Assembly: GCA_030278955.1 (NCBI GenBank)
Contig: JAOANR010000005.1
Span: 5,623,431-5,687,430, forward strand
Source: Hygrophila difformis
Taxonomy: Eukaryota > Streptophyta > Magnoliopsida > Lamiales > Acanthaceae
Direction: 5' to 3'
Length of the DNA stretch: 64,000 bases
Part shown: one piece after another, positions 1 through 11,800 of the stretch
How the letters are laid out: every line of letters begins with the position of its first letter
How positions within the stretch are numbered: position 1 is the stretch's first letter
Notes under the pieces: generated by a model
The model's input: only the letters and a program-made list of their open reading frames with translations
What the model was told of the DNA's origin: nothing
The model's database searches: none
Translations under genes and position numbers: made by a program

Positions 1-17
1 GGCGCCGTTGCCGGGGA
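1..17 (+). promoter_or_regulatory. Primer-binding site complementary to tRNA-Asp
   Basis: GGCGCCGTTGCCGGGGA is the reverse complement of the 3' end of plant tRNA-Asp, minus the first T, which lies just outside the window. The 5' LTR therefore ends only a few bases upstream of position 1. Confidence 0.85.
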
Positions 18-89
18 TTGGCGTTCAACAAAAAAAAAAATTTGTGATATTTTTTATCTTTTTAGTTTTAATTGGTATTTTCCTTGTTT

Positions 90-3000
90 ATGCCTCGTTC
101 TTCTCGTACAGGTGAGTTGATATTTGATCCAGAGATTGAGAAGACAGCTCGTAGATTGACAAGGGAAGCCAAGTTAAGAAAAAAATCTAAAGTTTCTACA
201 TCAACTTCTGGTTTGTCATTGGCTACAGAGCTGGACACTTCTAGTTCCAGTAGTGAAGGAAGTGATACAGAACCTTTAGAAGAAAAAAACATTGTCATGG
301 CTGAAGATAACCGCACATTGAGGGAGTTGGCTGCTCCTGACTTAACACAGCAGCCTTTATGCATTACATTTCCTACAATTGATGATGAAACTCCCTTTGA
401 GTTAAAATCTGGATTGATCCATTTGTTGCCTGAATTTAATGGTCTTGCAGGTGAAGAGCCTCACAAGCATCTCCAGGAATTTGATGTAGTATGTTCAAGC
501 ATGAAGCCCCCTGGAGTAACAGATGAACAAATCAAATTGAGGGCATTTCCATTTTCATTGAAGGGAAGTGCAAAAGATTGGCTCTATTATCTCCCAGCAG
601 GTAGCATTACAACTTGGACAGACATGAAAAGAAAATTCTTGGAGAAGTATTTCCCAGCCTCAAGAGCTGCAAATTTGAGGAAGGAAATATGTGGCATCAA
701 ACAACAATCAGGTGAAACGCTCCATGAATACTGGGAGCGGTTTAACAGGCTTATAATTAAATGTCCTCAACATCAAATCCCACCCCAATTGTTAATTCAA
801 TACTTCTATGATGGTTTGTTGTTGATGGACAGAAACATTATTGATGCTGCAAGTGGAGGAGCTTTAGTGAATAAGACTCCAACACAAGCCTGGGAGTTGA
901 TTGATCGAATGGCAGAGAATACTCAACAGTTTGGCACAAGGGATGCAATGCCAAATAATATGCCAAGTGGTGATTCTTCAATGAAAACAATGCAACAACA
1001 ACTTTCAGAGTTGACAAGCTTTGTTCGAAAAATGGCCACAGGAAGTATAAAGCCAACTGTCCAGGTGAAGGCATGTGGTATTTGTACAAGTCCAGAACAT
1101 CAAACTGATGCATGCCCAACTCTCCAAGAAGATGCACCGGTGGATGTGAATGCACTTGAATATTCCAACAGACGTCCACAATATAATCCCTATTCCAATA
1201 CCTACAATCCAGGTTGGAGAGACCATCCAAATCTTCGATATGGCAATCAACATCAACAACAAAATCATCCATCTTCAGCACCACAACAAGTGCACCCTCC
1301 TCGTCAATATGAAAGACAACCACCTCAAGCTACAACAAGTTCAAGTCCATCTTTGGAAGAATTGGTTAAATCCATGGCCACATCAACTTTGCAATTTCAA
1401 CAAGACACGAAGGCAAGTATTGAAAAATTGCAAAGCCAAATTAATCAAGTGTCTGAGGAAGTTAGGCAAATTCGAGAGAAAGGAAAGTGGCCAGCTCAAC
1501 CCGAGCCAAACCCAAAGAACGTGAGTGCCATGATCTTGAGGAGTGGAAAGGAAGTTCAAGGTCCACCTCCAATTTCAAAGGAGCAAAATGAAGAACAAAT
1601 TGAGAAGGAGATTGAAAAGGAGGCAGAAACTTCTAACAAGGTAAATTCTAATTCAATTCCTTCATATCAAACTAAAGTACCTCCTTTTCCTGACAGGTTA
1701 AAGAAACCCCCAAAGGTTGACAAAAGGAAAGAGATGCTTGAAATCTTCAAAAAAGTTGAGTTGAACATTCCACTTTTGGAAGCTATAAATCAAATCCCCA
1801 AGTATGCAAAATTCTTGAAGGAATTGTGTGCCAACAAAAAGAAACTTCGGGGAGATGAGCACATAATAGCAGGTGAGAGTGTCTCTGCAGTCATAAAAAG
1901 AAAGATCCCACCTAAAACAGGTGATCCGGGTATGTTTTCAATTCCTTGCAAAATTGGAACAAAAGAGGTGAGCAAAGCCATGTTAGATTTAGGTGCTGCG
2001 ATAAATGTTATGCCAAGATCAATGTATGATTCCCTAAATCTAGGTCCATTGAAAGAAACAGGAATTATTATTCAACTTGCTGATAGAACAAATGCTTATC
2101 CGGATGGTATGCTTGAAGATGTGTTAGTGCAAGTTAATGATGTTATATTTCCTGTTGATTTTTATGTTTTGGACATGAATGATGCGCATTGCTTTAACCC
2201 ACCTCCTCTTTTGTTGGGAAGACCTTTTATGTACACTGCAGGAGCAAAGATTGATGTGAAGAAAGGCACACTTACCTTGGAATTTGATGGAGAAGAAATT
2301 CATTTCAATCTTTTTGAAGCTATTAAACATCATGATGATTCTGAAGCTCTGTACTCTATTGATGTTATTGACCCTTTGGTGCAGGAAACATTTGAATTAG
2401 CTAGCAAGGATGAATTGGAAATTGCTTTGACAAAGCATCACCAGCTAGAGAATGAAATGGAGATAGCTGTGAGCAAGAAAATACAAAGAGTCGTTAAAGA
2501 ATTAGACTCACTTCCTCAAGAGCCACAAAGGTATGAAGTAGTTCCAATTTTTATTCCTGAAACTAATGAACGTTTATATCCATCTGTGATGCAGGCACCT
2601 AAATTGGAATCGAAGCCCTTACCAGAGAATTTGAAATATGTGTTCTTGGGTGATGAAGAGACTTTGCCAGTGATCATCTCTTCAAAGTTGACAACCGAAC
2701 AAGAGGAGAAATTGGTTCGTGTGCTTAGAGATCACAAAACGGCTATTGGATGGACAATAGCAGATATAAGAGGCATAGATCCCTCCTTTTGTACTCACAG
2801 GATCACACTAGAAGAGAATGCCAAGCCAGTCAGACAAGCTCAAAGGAAGTTGAATCCAATTATGACTGAGGTGGTGAAAAAGGAAGTCATGAAACTACTT
2901 GATGCGGACATCATTTACCCTATCTCAGATAGTAGTTGGGTGAGTCCTGTTCAAGTTGTCCCGAAGAAAGCTGGAGTGACTGTTGAAGAGAACAAAGATG

Positions 3001-5504
3001 GTGAGAAACTTCCTGTTCGTAAGCAAACTGGGTGGAGACAGTGCATAGATTACCGTAAGCTAAATGGTGTAACAAAGAAGGATCATTTTCCTCTTCCTTT
3101 CATTGATCAAATGATTGAAAGATTGTCTGGACATGCTTATTATTGCTTTCTAGATGGTTTTTCAGGATATTTTCAGATTGCAATAGCACCGGAGGACCAG
3201 GAAAAGACTTCTTTCACATGCCCATTTGGAGTGTTTGCTTATAGAAGAATGCCTTTTGGACTTTGCAACGCCCCAGCCACATTCCAAAGGTGTATGATGA
3301 GCATTTTTTCTGAATATGTTGAGAAAATCATTGAGGTATTTATGGACGACTTTAGTGTTCATGGTAATAGTTTTGATGAATGTCTAGGAAATTTGGCTTT
3401 GATTCTAAATCGATGCATTGAAACTAATCTTGTGTTAAATTGGGAAAAATGTCAATTTATGGTTGAACAAGGCATTGTTTTAGGTCATAAAGTGTCATCA
3501 CAAGGTATAGAGGTAGATAAGTCCAAAGTTGATTTAATTGATGCTCTACCTTATCCTTGTTCTGTGCGAGAACTTCGTGGATTTTTAGGCCATGCAGGTT
3601 TCTATAGGCGATTCATCAAGGACTTTTCCAAGATTGGAGCACCATTGTTTCGATTGCTGCAGAAAGATATGCCATTTGAGTTCAATGATCAATGCAAGCA
3701 AGCTTTTAACAAGTTGAAGGAACATCTCACAACCCCTCCAGTGATTCAACCACCAAATTGGGAACTACAATTTGAGTTGATGTGCGATGCAAGTGACACT
3801 GCTGTAGGGGCTGTTTTGGGACAAAGAATTGGAAGAGCATCCCATGTCATTTATTATGCTTCCCGAGCATTGAATGGGGCTCAATTAAATTATTCAACAA
3901 CTGAAAAAGAAATGCTTGCTGTTGTTTTTGCTTTGGATAAATTTAGATCATATCTTTTAGGAACTAAAGTAGTTGTTTTTTCTGATCATGCAGCATTAAA
4001 ATATTTGATGACAAAGAAAGAGGCCAAGCCAAGATTGATTAGATGGGTTTTACTTTTACAGGAATTTGACATTGAAATTCGTGACAAAAAGGGAACAGAG
4101 AACTTAGTTGCTGATCATTTGAGTCGTATAATCACTGAACCTAATGAGATTCCTATTCGGGAATTCTTTCCTGATGAGCAACTTCTTTCTATCTCTGTTA
4201 TTTCTCCTTGGTATGCTGATATAGTCAATTTCTTGGTTACTAATGAATTTCCTACAGGTTGGCCTAAAGCAAAAAGAGACAAGCTTAAGAGTCATGCAAA
4301 ATACTACATTTGGGATGATCCCTACCTTTGGAAACGTTGTGCTGATCAAGTTATTCGAAGGTGTGTTGATGAAGGTGAATTTCAATCCATTCTAGCATTT
4401 TGTCATTCTATGGCATGTGGTGGACATTTTGGACCTCAAAGAACTGCGAAGAAGGTGTTAGAAAGCGGATTCTTTTGGCCTACTCTATTCAAAGATGCAT
4501 ATATATTCTGTAAGTCATGTGATAGATGTCAAAGAGTAGGTAATATTTCTTCCCGTAATCAAATGCCTCAAACTCCTATGATGTTTCTTGAAATATTTGA
4601 TGTTTGGGGTATAGACTTTATGGGTCCTTTCCCTAATTCACATGGTTATTTGTATATTCTATTGACTGTGGATTATGTGTCTAAATGGGTGGAAGCTAAA
4701 GCCACCCGGACTAACGATTCGAAAGTGGTTGCAGATTTCCTTAGGTCTAACATCTTTGCTAGGTTCGGGATGCCAAGAGCCATTGTGAGTGATAGAGGGA
4801 CTCATTTTTGCAACAAGACCATCACAGCTCTTTTCAAGAAATATGGTGTTTTGCATAAAGTGTCAACCTCATATCATCCACAAACCAATGGACAAGCAGA
4901 AGTGTCAAACCGAGAGATCAAGTCCATTTTAGAGAAAACGGTCCAACCAAATCGAAAAGATTGGAGCTTGAGACTAGATGATGCATTATGGGCCTACCGC
5001 ACAGCTTACAAGACACCAATAGGGATGTCACCCTATAGGTTGGTATTTGGGAAACCATGTCATCTACCTGTGGAGTTACAACACAAGGCATTTTGGGCGG
5101 TACAAAAGTGTAACATGAATTTTCAAGAGGCAGGAATCCAAAGGAAGTTACAAATTCAAGAACTGGAAGAAATAAGAAATGAGGCATATGACAATGCTAT
5201 GCTCTACAAGGAGAAAAATAAAGTCTTCCATGATCAACAAATTTCCAGAAAAAGTTTTGAAGTTGGCCAAAAAGTTCTTTTATATCATTCGAGACTTAAA
5301 CTTTTTCCTGGTAAGTTACGTTCTAGATGGATTGGACCATTTGTTGTTACTAAAGTATTTTCCTATGGTGCAGTTGAAATTCAAAGCTTGAAGACGGAGA
5401 AGAAATTTGTTGTCAACGGGCACCGTCTCAAACCATATTATGAGGGATTTCCAATTGAGCCTATAGAGATGGTGTCCCTTGTTGATGCACAAATTGGAAG
5501 ATAA
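90..5504 (+). CDS. Gag-Pol polyprotein of Athila-type Ty3/gypsy element
   Basis: A single uninterrupted frame encodes gag, protease, reverse transcriptase, RNase H and integrase. The frame is open from a TTG at 72, but the first ATG is at 90 and gives [14 protein letters not shown], so I start there (1804 residues). Approximate order: gag capsid 90-270; a CCHC knuckle ([14 protein letters not shown]) near 330; protease DLGA near 631; reverse transcriptase with [10 protein letters not shown] and the FMDDF active site near 1084; RNase H with CDASD near 1232, then E, D and D residues; integrase zinc finger ending CKSCDRCQR near 1480; and the D, D, E core in [16 protein letters not shown] and [12 protein letters not shown] (about 1506, 1566, 1609). 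All catalytic residues I looked for are present and no stop or frameshift is seen, so the protein could still be functional. Expression would come from the 5' LTR outside the window. Confidence 0.93.
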   Translation: MPRSSRTGELIFDPEIEKTARRLTREAKLRKKSKVSTSTSGLSLATELDTSSSSSEGSDTEPLEEKNIVMAEDNRTLRELAAPDLTQQPLCITFPTIDDETPFELKSGLIHLLPEFNGLAGEEPHKHLQEFDVVCSSMKPPGVTDEQIKLRAFPFSLKGSAKDWLYYLPAGSITTWTDMKRKFLEKYFPASRAANLRKEICGIKQQSGETLHEYWERFNRLIIKCPQHQIPPQLLIQYFYDGLLLMDRNIIDAASGGALVNKTPTQAWELIDRMAENTQQFGTRDAMPNNMPSGDSSMKTMQQQLSELTSFVRKMATGSIKPTVQVKACGICTSPEHQTDACPTLQEDAPVDVNALEYSNRRPQYNPYSNTYNPGWRDHPNLRYGNQHQQQNHPSSAPQQVHPPRQYERQPPQATTSSSPSLEELVKSMATSTLQFQQDTKASIEKLQSQINQVSEEVRQIREKGKWPAQPEPNPKNVSAMILRSGKEVQGPPPISKEQNEEQIEKEIEKEAETSNKVNSNSIPSYQTKVPPFPDRLKKPPKVDKRKEMLEIFKKVELNIPLLEAINQIPKYAKFLKELCANKKKLRGDEHIIAGESVSAVIKRKIPPKTGDPGMFSIPCKIGTKEVSKAMLDLGAAINVMPRSMYDSLNLGPLKETGIIIQLADRTNAYPDGMLEDVLVQVNDVIFPVDFYVLDMNDAHCFNPPPLLLGRPFMYTAGAKIDVKKGTLTLEFDGEEIHFNLFEAIKHHDDSEALYSIDVIDPLVQETFELASKDELEIALTKHHQLENEMEIAVSKKIQRVVKELDSLPQEPQRYEVVPIFIPETNERLYPSVMQAPKLESKPLPENLKYVFLGDEETLPVIISSKLTTEQEEKLVRVLRDHKTAIGWTIADIRGIDPSFCTHRITLEENAKPVRQAQRKLNPIMTEVVKKEVMKLLDADIIYPISDSSWVSPVQVVPKKAGVTVEENKDGEKLPVRKQTGWRQCIDYRKLNGVTKKDHFPLPFIDQMIERLSGHAYYCFLDGFSGYFQIAIAPEDQEKTSFTCPFGVFAYRRMPFGLCNAPATFQRCMMSIFSEYVEKIIEVFMDDFSVHGNSFDECLGNLALILNRCIETNLVLNWEKCQFMVEQGIVLGHKVSSQGIEVDKSKVDLIDALPYPCSVRELRGFLGHAGFYRRFIKDFSKIGAPLFRLLQKDMPFEFNDQCKQAFNKLKEHLTTPPVIQPPNWELQFELMCDASDTAVGAVLGQRIGRASHVIYYASRALNGAQLNYSTTEKEMLAVVFALDKFRSYLLGTKVVVFSDHAALKYLMTKKEAKPRLIRWVLLLQEFDIEIRDKKGTENLVADHLSRIITEPNEIPIREFFPDEQLLSISVISPWYADIVNFLVTNEFPTGWPKAKRDKLKSHAKYYIWDDPYLWKRCADQVIRRCVDEGEFQSILAFCHSMACGGHFGPQRTAKKVLESGFFWPTLFKDAYIFCKSCDRCQRVGNISSRNQMPQTPMMFLEIFDVWGIDFMGPFPNSHGYLYILLTVDYVSKWVEAKATRTNDSKVVADFLRSNIFARFGMPRAIVSDRGTHFCNKTITALFKKYGVLHKVSTSYHPQTNGQAEVSNREIKSILEKTVQPNRKDWSLRLDDALWAYRTAYKTPIGMSPYRLVFGKPCHLPVELQHKAFWAVQKCNMNFQEAGIQRKLQIQELEEIRNEAYDNAMLYKEKNKVFHDQQISRKSFEVGQKVLLYHSRLKLFPGKLRSRWIGPFVVTKVFSYGAVEIQSLKTEKKFVVNGHRLKPYYEGFPIEPIEMVSLVDAQIGR

Positions 5505-5830
5505 ATTTGGAAGAAGTCTAGCTCAAGGACTTTAAACAAAGCGCTTCTTGGGAGGCAACCCAAGCAATTTAACTATTTTAATACTATATATTTTGCTATA
5601 TTGATGAATATATTTTGGTTTAAATTTGACATCTAATAGTCTTTTGTCAATGATTTTGTAGATGTGAAGATGGAATTTGGGATCAAGAAACAAGTGGTGA
5701 TGTGTGAAAGGGGAATTCTCAGTGAAGAAGGCCATTGGTAGTTATGAGCATGATTAACTAGTATATTAAAAAAAAAAAAAAAAAAAAAAATTTAAAAAAA
5801 AAAAAAAAATTTAAAAAAAAATAATTAAAT

Positions 5831-5866
<36 letters not shown>

Positions 5867-5879
5867 TTAAGTTGAATTC

Positions 5880-6230
5880 AGGAAGGAACATACCTCTTAA
5901 TCATGCCCATGCCCAAGATCATGACAATTGCTATTTTGAAGGCCAAATTCCAGACTAGCAGGTAGCCCTTATTCATGGCCATGACCAAGTTGCATCTCCC
6001 AAGCTGTGTAAAAAGGAGTTGAGACTTTATTTTCCAGAGAGGTACACATCCCTTATTCATGCCCATGATTAAGAGCCACTTACCAAGCTGTTTTGAAGAC
6101 CAATTTTCAGCAAACTTAGTGTTCTCTAGTCATGCCCATGAACAAGACTGATTTAGCTAGCTGTTGCAAAATAAATTGAGAAGTGATTTCCAGAAAGCCA
6201 CCTAGCCCTTATTCATGCCCATGCCTAATC
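5880..6230 (+). repeat. Degenerate ~78-bp tandem repeat with a CATGCCCATG core
   Basis: The palindrome-like core TCATGCCCATG or TCATGGCCATG occurs near 5902, 5973, 6058, 6130 and 6213, spaced 71-85 bp. Each core is preceded by CCCTTATT-like sequence and followed by AAG plus partly conserved text (CCAAGCTGT, TTCCAGA). A related core, CTAGTCATGGCCATGACTAG, appears at about 9487 inside the 3' LTR. Confidence 0.6.
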
Positions 6231-6289
6231 CCTAAATGGTTTGCTGGAAACAAATACTCCCCAAAATTTTTTCTTTCTTCCTCCCAAAA

Positions 6290-7135
6290 TCCTACCACCA
6301 TCTTCTTCCCCAATCCACCACCGGAGTGCAACCGGAGCACTACCGCCGGCCACCTCCGCCGGAGCCACCGCCCCTCAGTCGCGCCTCTCTTCTCCGGCCA
6401 TCTTCGCCGCCGCACCAGCCCAGCTTCCGCCACCTCCGCCTCTCTGCCTCGCCGGAGCACCAGCAATCTCCCGTCGGCCGCCATCGCACCTTCAGTCGGC
6501 GCCGGAACCCTAGCAGTGGCCGGCCTTTCTGTCTCTCTCGTCTTCATCCACCTCCTCGCTCGAACCAGGCGCCTCCACCTCGCGCGCCGCCGCCGGCCAT
6601 CTGGAGCTGCCACGCCACCACCCGGAGTCGCCCTAGCTCCAGCAGCCTCGTCAACCCTAGAGCCAACGCCGCCGACGCCCGGAGCACCCGCCTCCTCTCT
6701 TCCTCAGCCCACCTCGCCTCTGCACAGCGAGAGCAGCGCCGCCGCTCCTCCATCCATCTCGCAAAGCCACCGCCACCGCCGTCCTCAGCTCAGATCCGGC
6801 CGCCTCCACCCTCACGACCATCCTCGTCGTCTAGCAGCCCGCGCCTCAGCCTTCGCTTCGCCGGAGCCACTGCCACCTCCTCGCTCGAACCAGGCACCTC
6901 CACCTCGCACGCCGCCGCCGGTTCGCGAACCCACCACCACCCTGTCCGCAACCCGCTACCGTTCTCAACCAGCCGCCCTCTCCGCCTCAAGCCTAGCGCC
7001 CGCGCCTCAGCCTTCGCCTCGCCGGAACCCTAGCTCCGCCGACCTCCGCCTCCGTCCACCGCCGCTGTTCCCGCCGGCCTCTGTTCTGGTTTTGCTGCTC
7101 CGGCCTCTCTTCACCTTTCACTATCTATCCGGGTA
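6290..7135 (+). other. GC-rich, proline/serine-coding block inside the Athila 3' region, possibly transduced host DNA
   Basis: Composition switches sharply from AT-rich element DNA to a CCGCC/CCGG-rich stretch. All three forward frames are open for long distances only because stop codons are rare in such DNA; a 317-codon frame spans 6183-7136. Codon content is low-complexity Pro/Ser/Arg/Ala without a recognisable domain. The block ends in CTATCCGG followed by GTAATCTC, which reads like a splice donor, and then AT-rich intron-like sequence. It resembles the 5' UTR or first exon of a plant gene. The coding potential itself is doubtful. Confidence 0.45.
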
Positions 7136-7680
7136 ATCTCATTTCAATTTTTGGAATTAATGAACTATGGTAATTGTTCCTTCTATGGTATCTCTTGTCT
7201 GGTTGAATTGCAAGAAAAAATATGCTCTAGATTTTCTGGATTTACTGTGATATCCCTGTGTCAATTGAATTTGGAAAATTGATTATGACAAAATTTGTTA
7301 TTGTGTGAATTGGAAACTGGGAAAAGAGCATGCCTTTAGTTGATTGCTGGTATTGATAAATTTGATTTCTCATGAACTGAATACTGAGAAAAATGCATAC
7401 TTGTGGGCTTATTTTGTTTTGCAAGTGGTGGAATTGTTAATTGGAAAGGAATTTGCTTATGAGTTTAAAAAGCTAATAATCCATAGTAAAGCTTGCAATA
7501 TGATGTTTTTTTCGAGAAATGATACTGCTTGGGAAGTTTTCTGTGTGCAGGGATTCAAAAATGTCAAGTAGTCATGTTAAAGCATTTCAACATTCCACCT
7601 TGCCGTGCCATCAAACCCCTCATGAGTTCCAGGGAAGTCCTTTTCTATTCACCTTTTAATACATTGAGGACAATGTTGAT

Positions 7681-7698
7681 TTTAGGTGTGGGGGAGGA
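7681..7698 (+). promoter_or_regulatory. Upstream polypurine-tract-like motif in Athila 3' region
   Basis: TTTTAGGTGTGGGGGAGG here nearly duplicates the final tract at 9296-9310 (TTTAGGTGTGGGGGAA). It is preceded by ACATTGAGGACAATGTTG, a context that often precedes purine tracts in plant Athila elements. It may be a second, internal plus-strand primer or the fossil of an older LTR boundary. Confidence 0.5.
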
Positions 7699-9295
7699 AC
7701 TATCTATGAATTGCTTGCCATTTTCTGTGAAAAAAAAATTAAAAAAAAATAATAAAAAAAAAGGTAAAAAAAATTTCAAGTTGTTCTATATGAATTTTTT
7801 GTTTTATGTGAATTTTTTTGAATTCGATGTGAATAGGTGACTAAATTGAGTCTATGAGGTTTAAGTTGACAAATCTTTTAAGTATGATTGATGATTTCTG
7901 ACACTGAACATGTGAAGCCAACTATTCTGTGAACCCATGTGAGAAATTGAGCCTCTTTCCAAAGCTTGATGTTTTACTAAAAAAAAAATAATAAATAAAA
8001 ATACACTTATCTCAAGCTTTTGGAAATTTCTTTCTTGTGTGAATTATGTGGTAATCATTTTGACATTCTAGAATTTGAATGATTATACATGTTGAACTTG
8101 CATTGATTGAATCCGATATTTTGAACATGATAAGGGCATTAGGATAAACCTTTTTAGCCTTCTTGTTGGCCTTAACCCATACTTCTATCCCTAGTTTTCC
8201 ACTTTGAGCCTTTTATCCATTTTCTTTGTTTATATATAACCCTTAGCCTATTAAGCCTTTTCTTTTTGTCATACCATTGCTTTCGAACCCTAGTGATTGA
8301 AGTACTTTCATAAGTCATTATGGTTGAATTTTTGTGTTGGTTGCAAAAAAAAAAAAAAAAAAAAAAAAAGAAAAAAAAAGAAAAAAAAAAAAGCTTAGAA
8401 ATTATTTTCTTTTGGAATTCTCAAGGTATTTTGTTGGATTCTTGTAGTACTTGATTGATTGTCAAAAATGTTTGTATATACATATTCCCCTAAAAAAAAG
8501 ATTAAAAAAAAAAAAGCCCTTAAAAAAAAAAATACAAGGGCAGTGGATGGATATAGCTTGACATGTGTTCCTCTGACATCAGTGTCATGAACAGAGAGTT
8601 GAAGTTCCGTCTGCACTTTTCAGATTGTTGAATTCCTCTAATAAACATGTCTAAGCTATTGAAGCCCACGGAAAAAAAAATAAAAAAAAAAATAAAAAAA
8701 ATAATAAAAAATAAAAGGGGATATATGTTTGGCAAGTTTTGTTTTTGTTTGGTTTATTGCTTGGGAAATTTTGGGATTGTTTGAAAGTTGTATATATGAT
8801 GATCTTTTGGTTTGTTTATTTTATAAAACCTTGGGAGGATAGAATAGAGGTAATCTTTGTTCTTTTGAACCTCTTGGTTTTGTTTTGGTTTGGCAACCAT
8901 GATGTGCTATGAAGTTTTCTATGATGACTCTTTGGAAGTACTTGCATTCACTTTAGCCTTTCTTTTTCCTTTTTCTTCCTACCCCAACCATGGCCCCGTT
9001 ATAACCCTTTGTGAAAGACCCTTTGATTCTTAATGTTGGATAATATATCTTTGCATGGGAAATGTGATTTTCATTCAAGCCTATGGGATTTTCATTTTGA
9101 TTTATCACTTGAGTGCTTATTTGTTCAACCACACTTGATATTGAGAGGAGTGCATACACTATATCCTTGGGAGGTGTTGGCTTAATGTGTTTGATGTTGG
9201 ATTAATTTGATTGTACTTGAATGGACTTGTTGATTTTAAACTCTCTATGATTTAATTTGGTTTCTTTTGACTCTATGCTTGAGGGCAAGCATACT

Positions 9296-9312
9296 TTAGG
9301 TGTGGGGGAATT
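9296..9312 (+). promoter_or_regulatory. 3' polypurine tract of the Athila element
   Basis: TTTAGGTGTGGGGGAATT immediately precedes TGATAATGTG, the inferred start of the 3' LTR. It follows GAGGGCAAGCATAC, a typical lead-in for this lineage. Confidence 0.65.
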
Positions 9313-10737
9313 TGATAATGTGAATTTGTGCTTGATAATGATATATATTTTGGATGATTTTATGGTGGTTTTGGTACCTCTTTACTCTTGTTGTGTTTGT
9401 TTTGTTGTTTGTAGGAAAATGGCATGGCAATGGAAAATTTTGAGCAAAGTGGAAAAGAAAGAAATAGACATGCAACCATGACTTCCCTAGTCATGGCCAT
9501 GACTAGGTAGAAGACCCAAGTCCATGTGCCCAAGCCATTACATAATTAAAGATAGGGATCATGCACAAGAGTAGGAGAAGAAAGAGAAGAAAAAGAAAGG
9601 GACCATGCACAAAAATAGGAGAAGAAAAAAGAAGAAGAAAACAAAAGAAAGAAAGGGACATTTCAACTAAAAAGAAGAAGAGAACAAAGATTGAAAGGGA
9701 CATTTGAACTAAAAGGCAAGAATAAAAAGAGAAGAAGAAAGAAGAAGAGGGAGGACGGTAGGAAACAAGAAAAGGAAAGAAAGAAGAAAAGAAAGAGAGG
9801 AGGAAGAAAGAAGAAGAAGAAGAAAGAAGGAGAGGAGGCCAAATCAAGTTCTCATCTTTCATATTCACAATTTGGTTGTATCTCTTCTTTACTTTTATTT
9901 TCTCTTCTATGGATTTAGAGTAGTTTTTCATTTTCTCTAGTTTAAAGATTTGATTAAGAATGGCTTTGGAATTTGTGAGATGATGTAATGTGTGAACTAT
10001 GAAACTTGATGTTTGTTGATATTTATGCAATTCCTATATTTAGGGTTGATGATTATTAATTTGGATGAATGTTTTTGGATCCAAATGTTTGTCTAGATTA
10101 ATAGTTGAATGCCAATTTAATTTGGGTATCCGTAATTGTACTTGAATTGAATAGGTGGCAACCGGGTTGATTAGTTCCTTCCCGGGGAATTGTGTAATCA
10201 AATTGGAAATTACTCCGCGTAGGTAGTAATTGGTTTGAATCGGGCTTTTCTAAATTCTAATGCAATTGAACAATATTTTCTATGGGCGTACCTAGAAATG
10301 TTGATTTGATTAGGGATAATTAACGGGCGTACCTTAATTGTCTAATCTGTAAGGAAAAGTTGGTTGTCTAAGCGGACCTGACAACTATAACCGGTTTATT
10401 AACTTGTATCATGTTTATGCATCAATGATCTATTCCAATTGCCATTCCAAATCATTCTTTGAACTAGAGGCTTTTAATTCCATAAGTTAAAATCCAATAT
10501 TTTTAATCTTGTGCTCTTGAACTCATCTTGGTATTTACTTGCTTGTGTATTTCTTTATTTTCTTAATTTTAATATCATAATCTTGTGACAATGCTAAAAC
10601 CCCCCTTTATAACTATTGTATATATTATGAAAATGTTGCAATCCAATCCCTGAGGACTCGACCCTTGTCACTGCTATACTATATCTATTTTGTACTTGGT
10701 GACATTGGAATCAATTTAATTTTGCAGCTACACGACA
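9313..10737 (+). repeat. 3' LTR of the Athila element
   Basis: The LTR is inferred to run from TGATAATGTG after the polypurine tract to CTACACGACA (TG...CA, about 1.4 kb). Its last 130 bp (CCTGAGGACTCGACCCTTG and following) match the kind of sequence normally found just before the Asp primer site in these elements, which fits the window start. A strongly purine-rich GAAGAAG tract fills 9555-9840; the 175-codon minus-strand frame there is an artefact of that tract. The 5' partner LTR is outside the window, so both borders are inferred. Confidence 0.65.
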
Positions 10738-10841
10738 AGCTGTCATCTCCGATAGTGAATTAATGTTTTCCCTGTTATTGGTTCTGGTCCATCTTTTAAG
10801 ATGTATAGTTAAGGATAAGATGTTTAAAATCTGAATTTCAG

Positions 10842-11111
10842 TTGGCTTTTGTGAAGGAAAATTTGTTACACCGGTCTATACCAGCCTGGTCTTATCTTAG
10901 GAGGTCTTCAAAAGTATTGGAAAACCATTTTGAGAGCTCAATGAACTTGGTGGACATGATACATAGGAAATATCAAGAGTACTTGGTCCAAATTTGTGGT
11001 TTAAAAAGAAAGTATGAGAAATTTATATGTCTCCAATCTCTCAACAGTTGGGTTGATCCTATTCTGATATTGGAGAAGTCTCAACAGTTTGCAAATAAAA
11101 AAAGAAAGGTG
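10842..11111 (+). pseudogene. Exon-like fragment of an unidentified gene
   Basis: A 90-codon open stretch is preceded by TTTCAG at about 10836 and ends at AAAAGAAAG/GTGTGA, a possible donor. The peptide (LLHRSIPAWSYLRRSSK and onward) looks like real protein, with mixed charged and aromatic residues, but I do not recognise the family. It is probably one captured exon in the Helitron. The sequence between 11112 and 11347 shows nothing I can name. Confidence 0.3.
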
Positions 11112-11347
11112 TGATCCATATTCATATCAAGTAACCTAGAATATTTATGAGCTAGATCCATTAGTCTCAAGCAAGGGGTCAAGTTTCAGACAAAGTCTAG
11201 CAATCTTTGAAGCATGTAAATTGTTATTTTGTTTTTATGTTCTCTACCTTCTACTCCAGTTCTGAGAAGTTAATACTGCAAATTGAACTTTTATGAAGCA
11301 TCATGTTTTGACCTGTTAAACACCATACTGATTATTCCATCACCCAG

Positions 11348-11800
11348 GTTGGTGCTGTTGATTGCTTTCCTGCCTGTCTTATCAGTGTTGTCTAGGACCT
11401 GCGTTCCTTGGTTGCTTAAACTTATGATAAGTTTGTCGTCACAGGTAAATAAATTTTCCTTTTAATTCTTAAGTATGAGCTGTATGTTTATTAAATTTCT
11501 AAGGACCCAATGGCTGTTTGATGGGTTTTATTATTTCTTCTCACTTATTAAATAAGCATTTTTGTAATAAGACTGATTGATACAAAATTAAGTGATAAGA
11601 GACTCTTGTCACTTATTTTTTCTTTTATCTATTCATTATTCAACCACTCTTATTGAATTAAGTAATAAATGGGGCCTGAATTTCACAAGGTTCAAGCTGC
11701 TTAGGTTATTATAATTAATTATGGATATGTTTGTCTCTTTTGCAGACCAATGAACTCTACCAATTGGCATCAGTTGCTTTTTGCCTACTTGTGGCTTGGG
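11348..11800 (+). pseudogene. Two exon-like fragments of an unidentified gene
   Basis: The first piece (11348-11444) starts after CACCCAG and ends at TCACAG/GTAAAT. The second (11746 to about 11800) starts after CTTTTGCAG. In one frame the first encodes GAVDCFPACLISVV before a stop; in another it is hydrophobic and open (LLIAFLPVLSVLSRTC), which could be membrane-like. The second can read TNELYQLASVAFCLLVAW. I cannot assign a family. The region 11801-12418 is AT-rich, intron-like DNA. Confidence 0.25.

Larger units (their letters stand above)
5505..9312 (+). other. Long 3' non-coding region of the Athila element, between pol and 3' LTR
   Basis: This 3.8-kb stretch has no env-like reading frame. 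In order it holds A/T homopolymer and AT dinucleotide runs (about 5768-5863), a degenerate ~78-bp repeat (5880-6230), a GC-rich block (6290-7135), a first purine tract followed by AT-rich DNA (7681-7700), several A-rich runs (7728-7770, 7978-8000, 8345-8392, 8495-8532, 8670-8716), and the final polypurine tract. The block at 8150-8270, with CCCTAGTTTTCCACTTTGAG, resembles a region I associate with the 3' part of plant Athila elements. Small open frames here look accidental. Confidence 0.7.
1..10737 (+). mobile_element. Athila-lineage Ty3/gypsy retrotransposon, lacking only its 5' LTR in this window
   Basis: The window opens inside the primer-binding site, followed by one long gag-pol frame, a long 3' non-coding stretch, a polypurine tract and a 3' LTR ending in CA at 10737. 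Lineage rests on the tRNA-Asp type primer site, a DLGA-type protease motif and the gag block with the KDWLYYLP and DAASGGALV motifs, which I associate with plant Athila elements. No env-like frame is visible after pol, although many Athila elements have one or its remains. The 5' LTR and left target duplication are outside the window, so LTR identity and insertion age cannot be judged. Sequence right of 10737 starts AGCTG, which should be the right copy of the target duplication. Confidence 0.9.

Noticed and set aside
6183..7136. 317-codon plus-strand frame in the Athila 3' region
   Set aside because: All three frames and parts of the minus strand are open because of high GC content. The peptide is low-complexity Pro/Ser/Arg with no domain, so I describe the DNA block instead of calling a gene.
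9503..10030. 175-codon minus-strand hydrophobic Ser/Phe/Leu-rich frame
   Set aside because: It is the antisense of a GAAGAAG purine tract inside the LTR, which automatically yields Ser/Phe/Leu codons.
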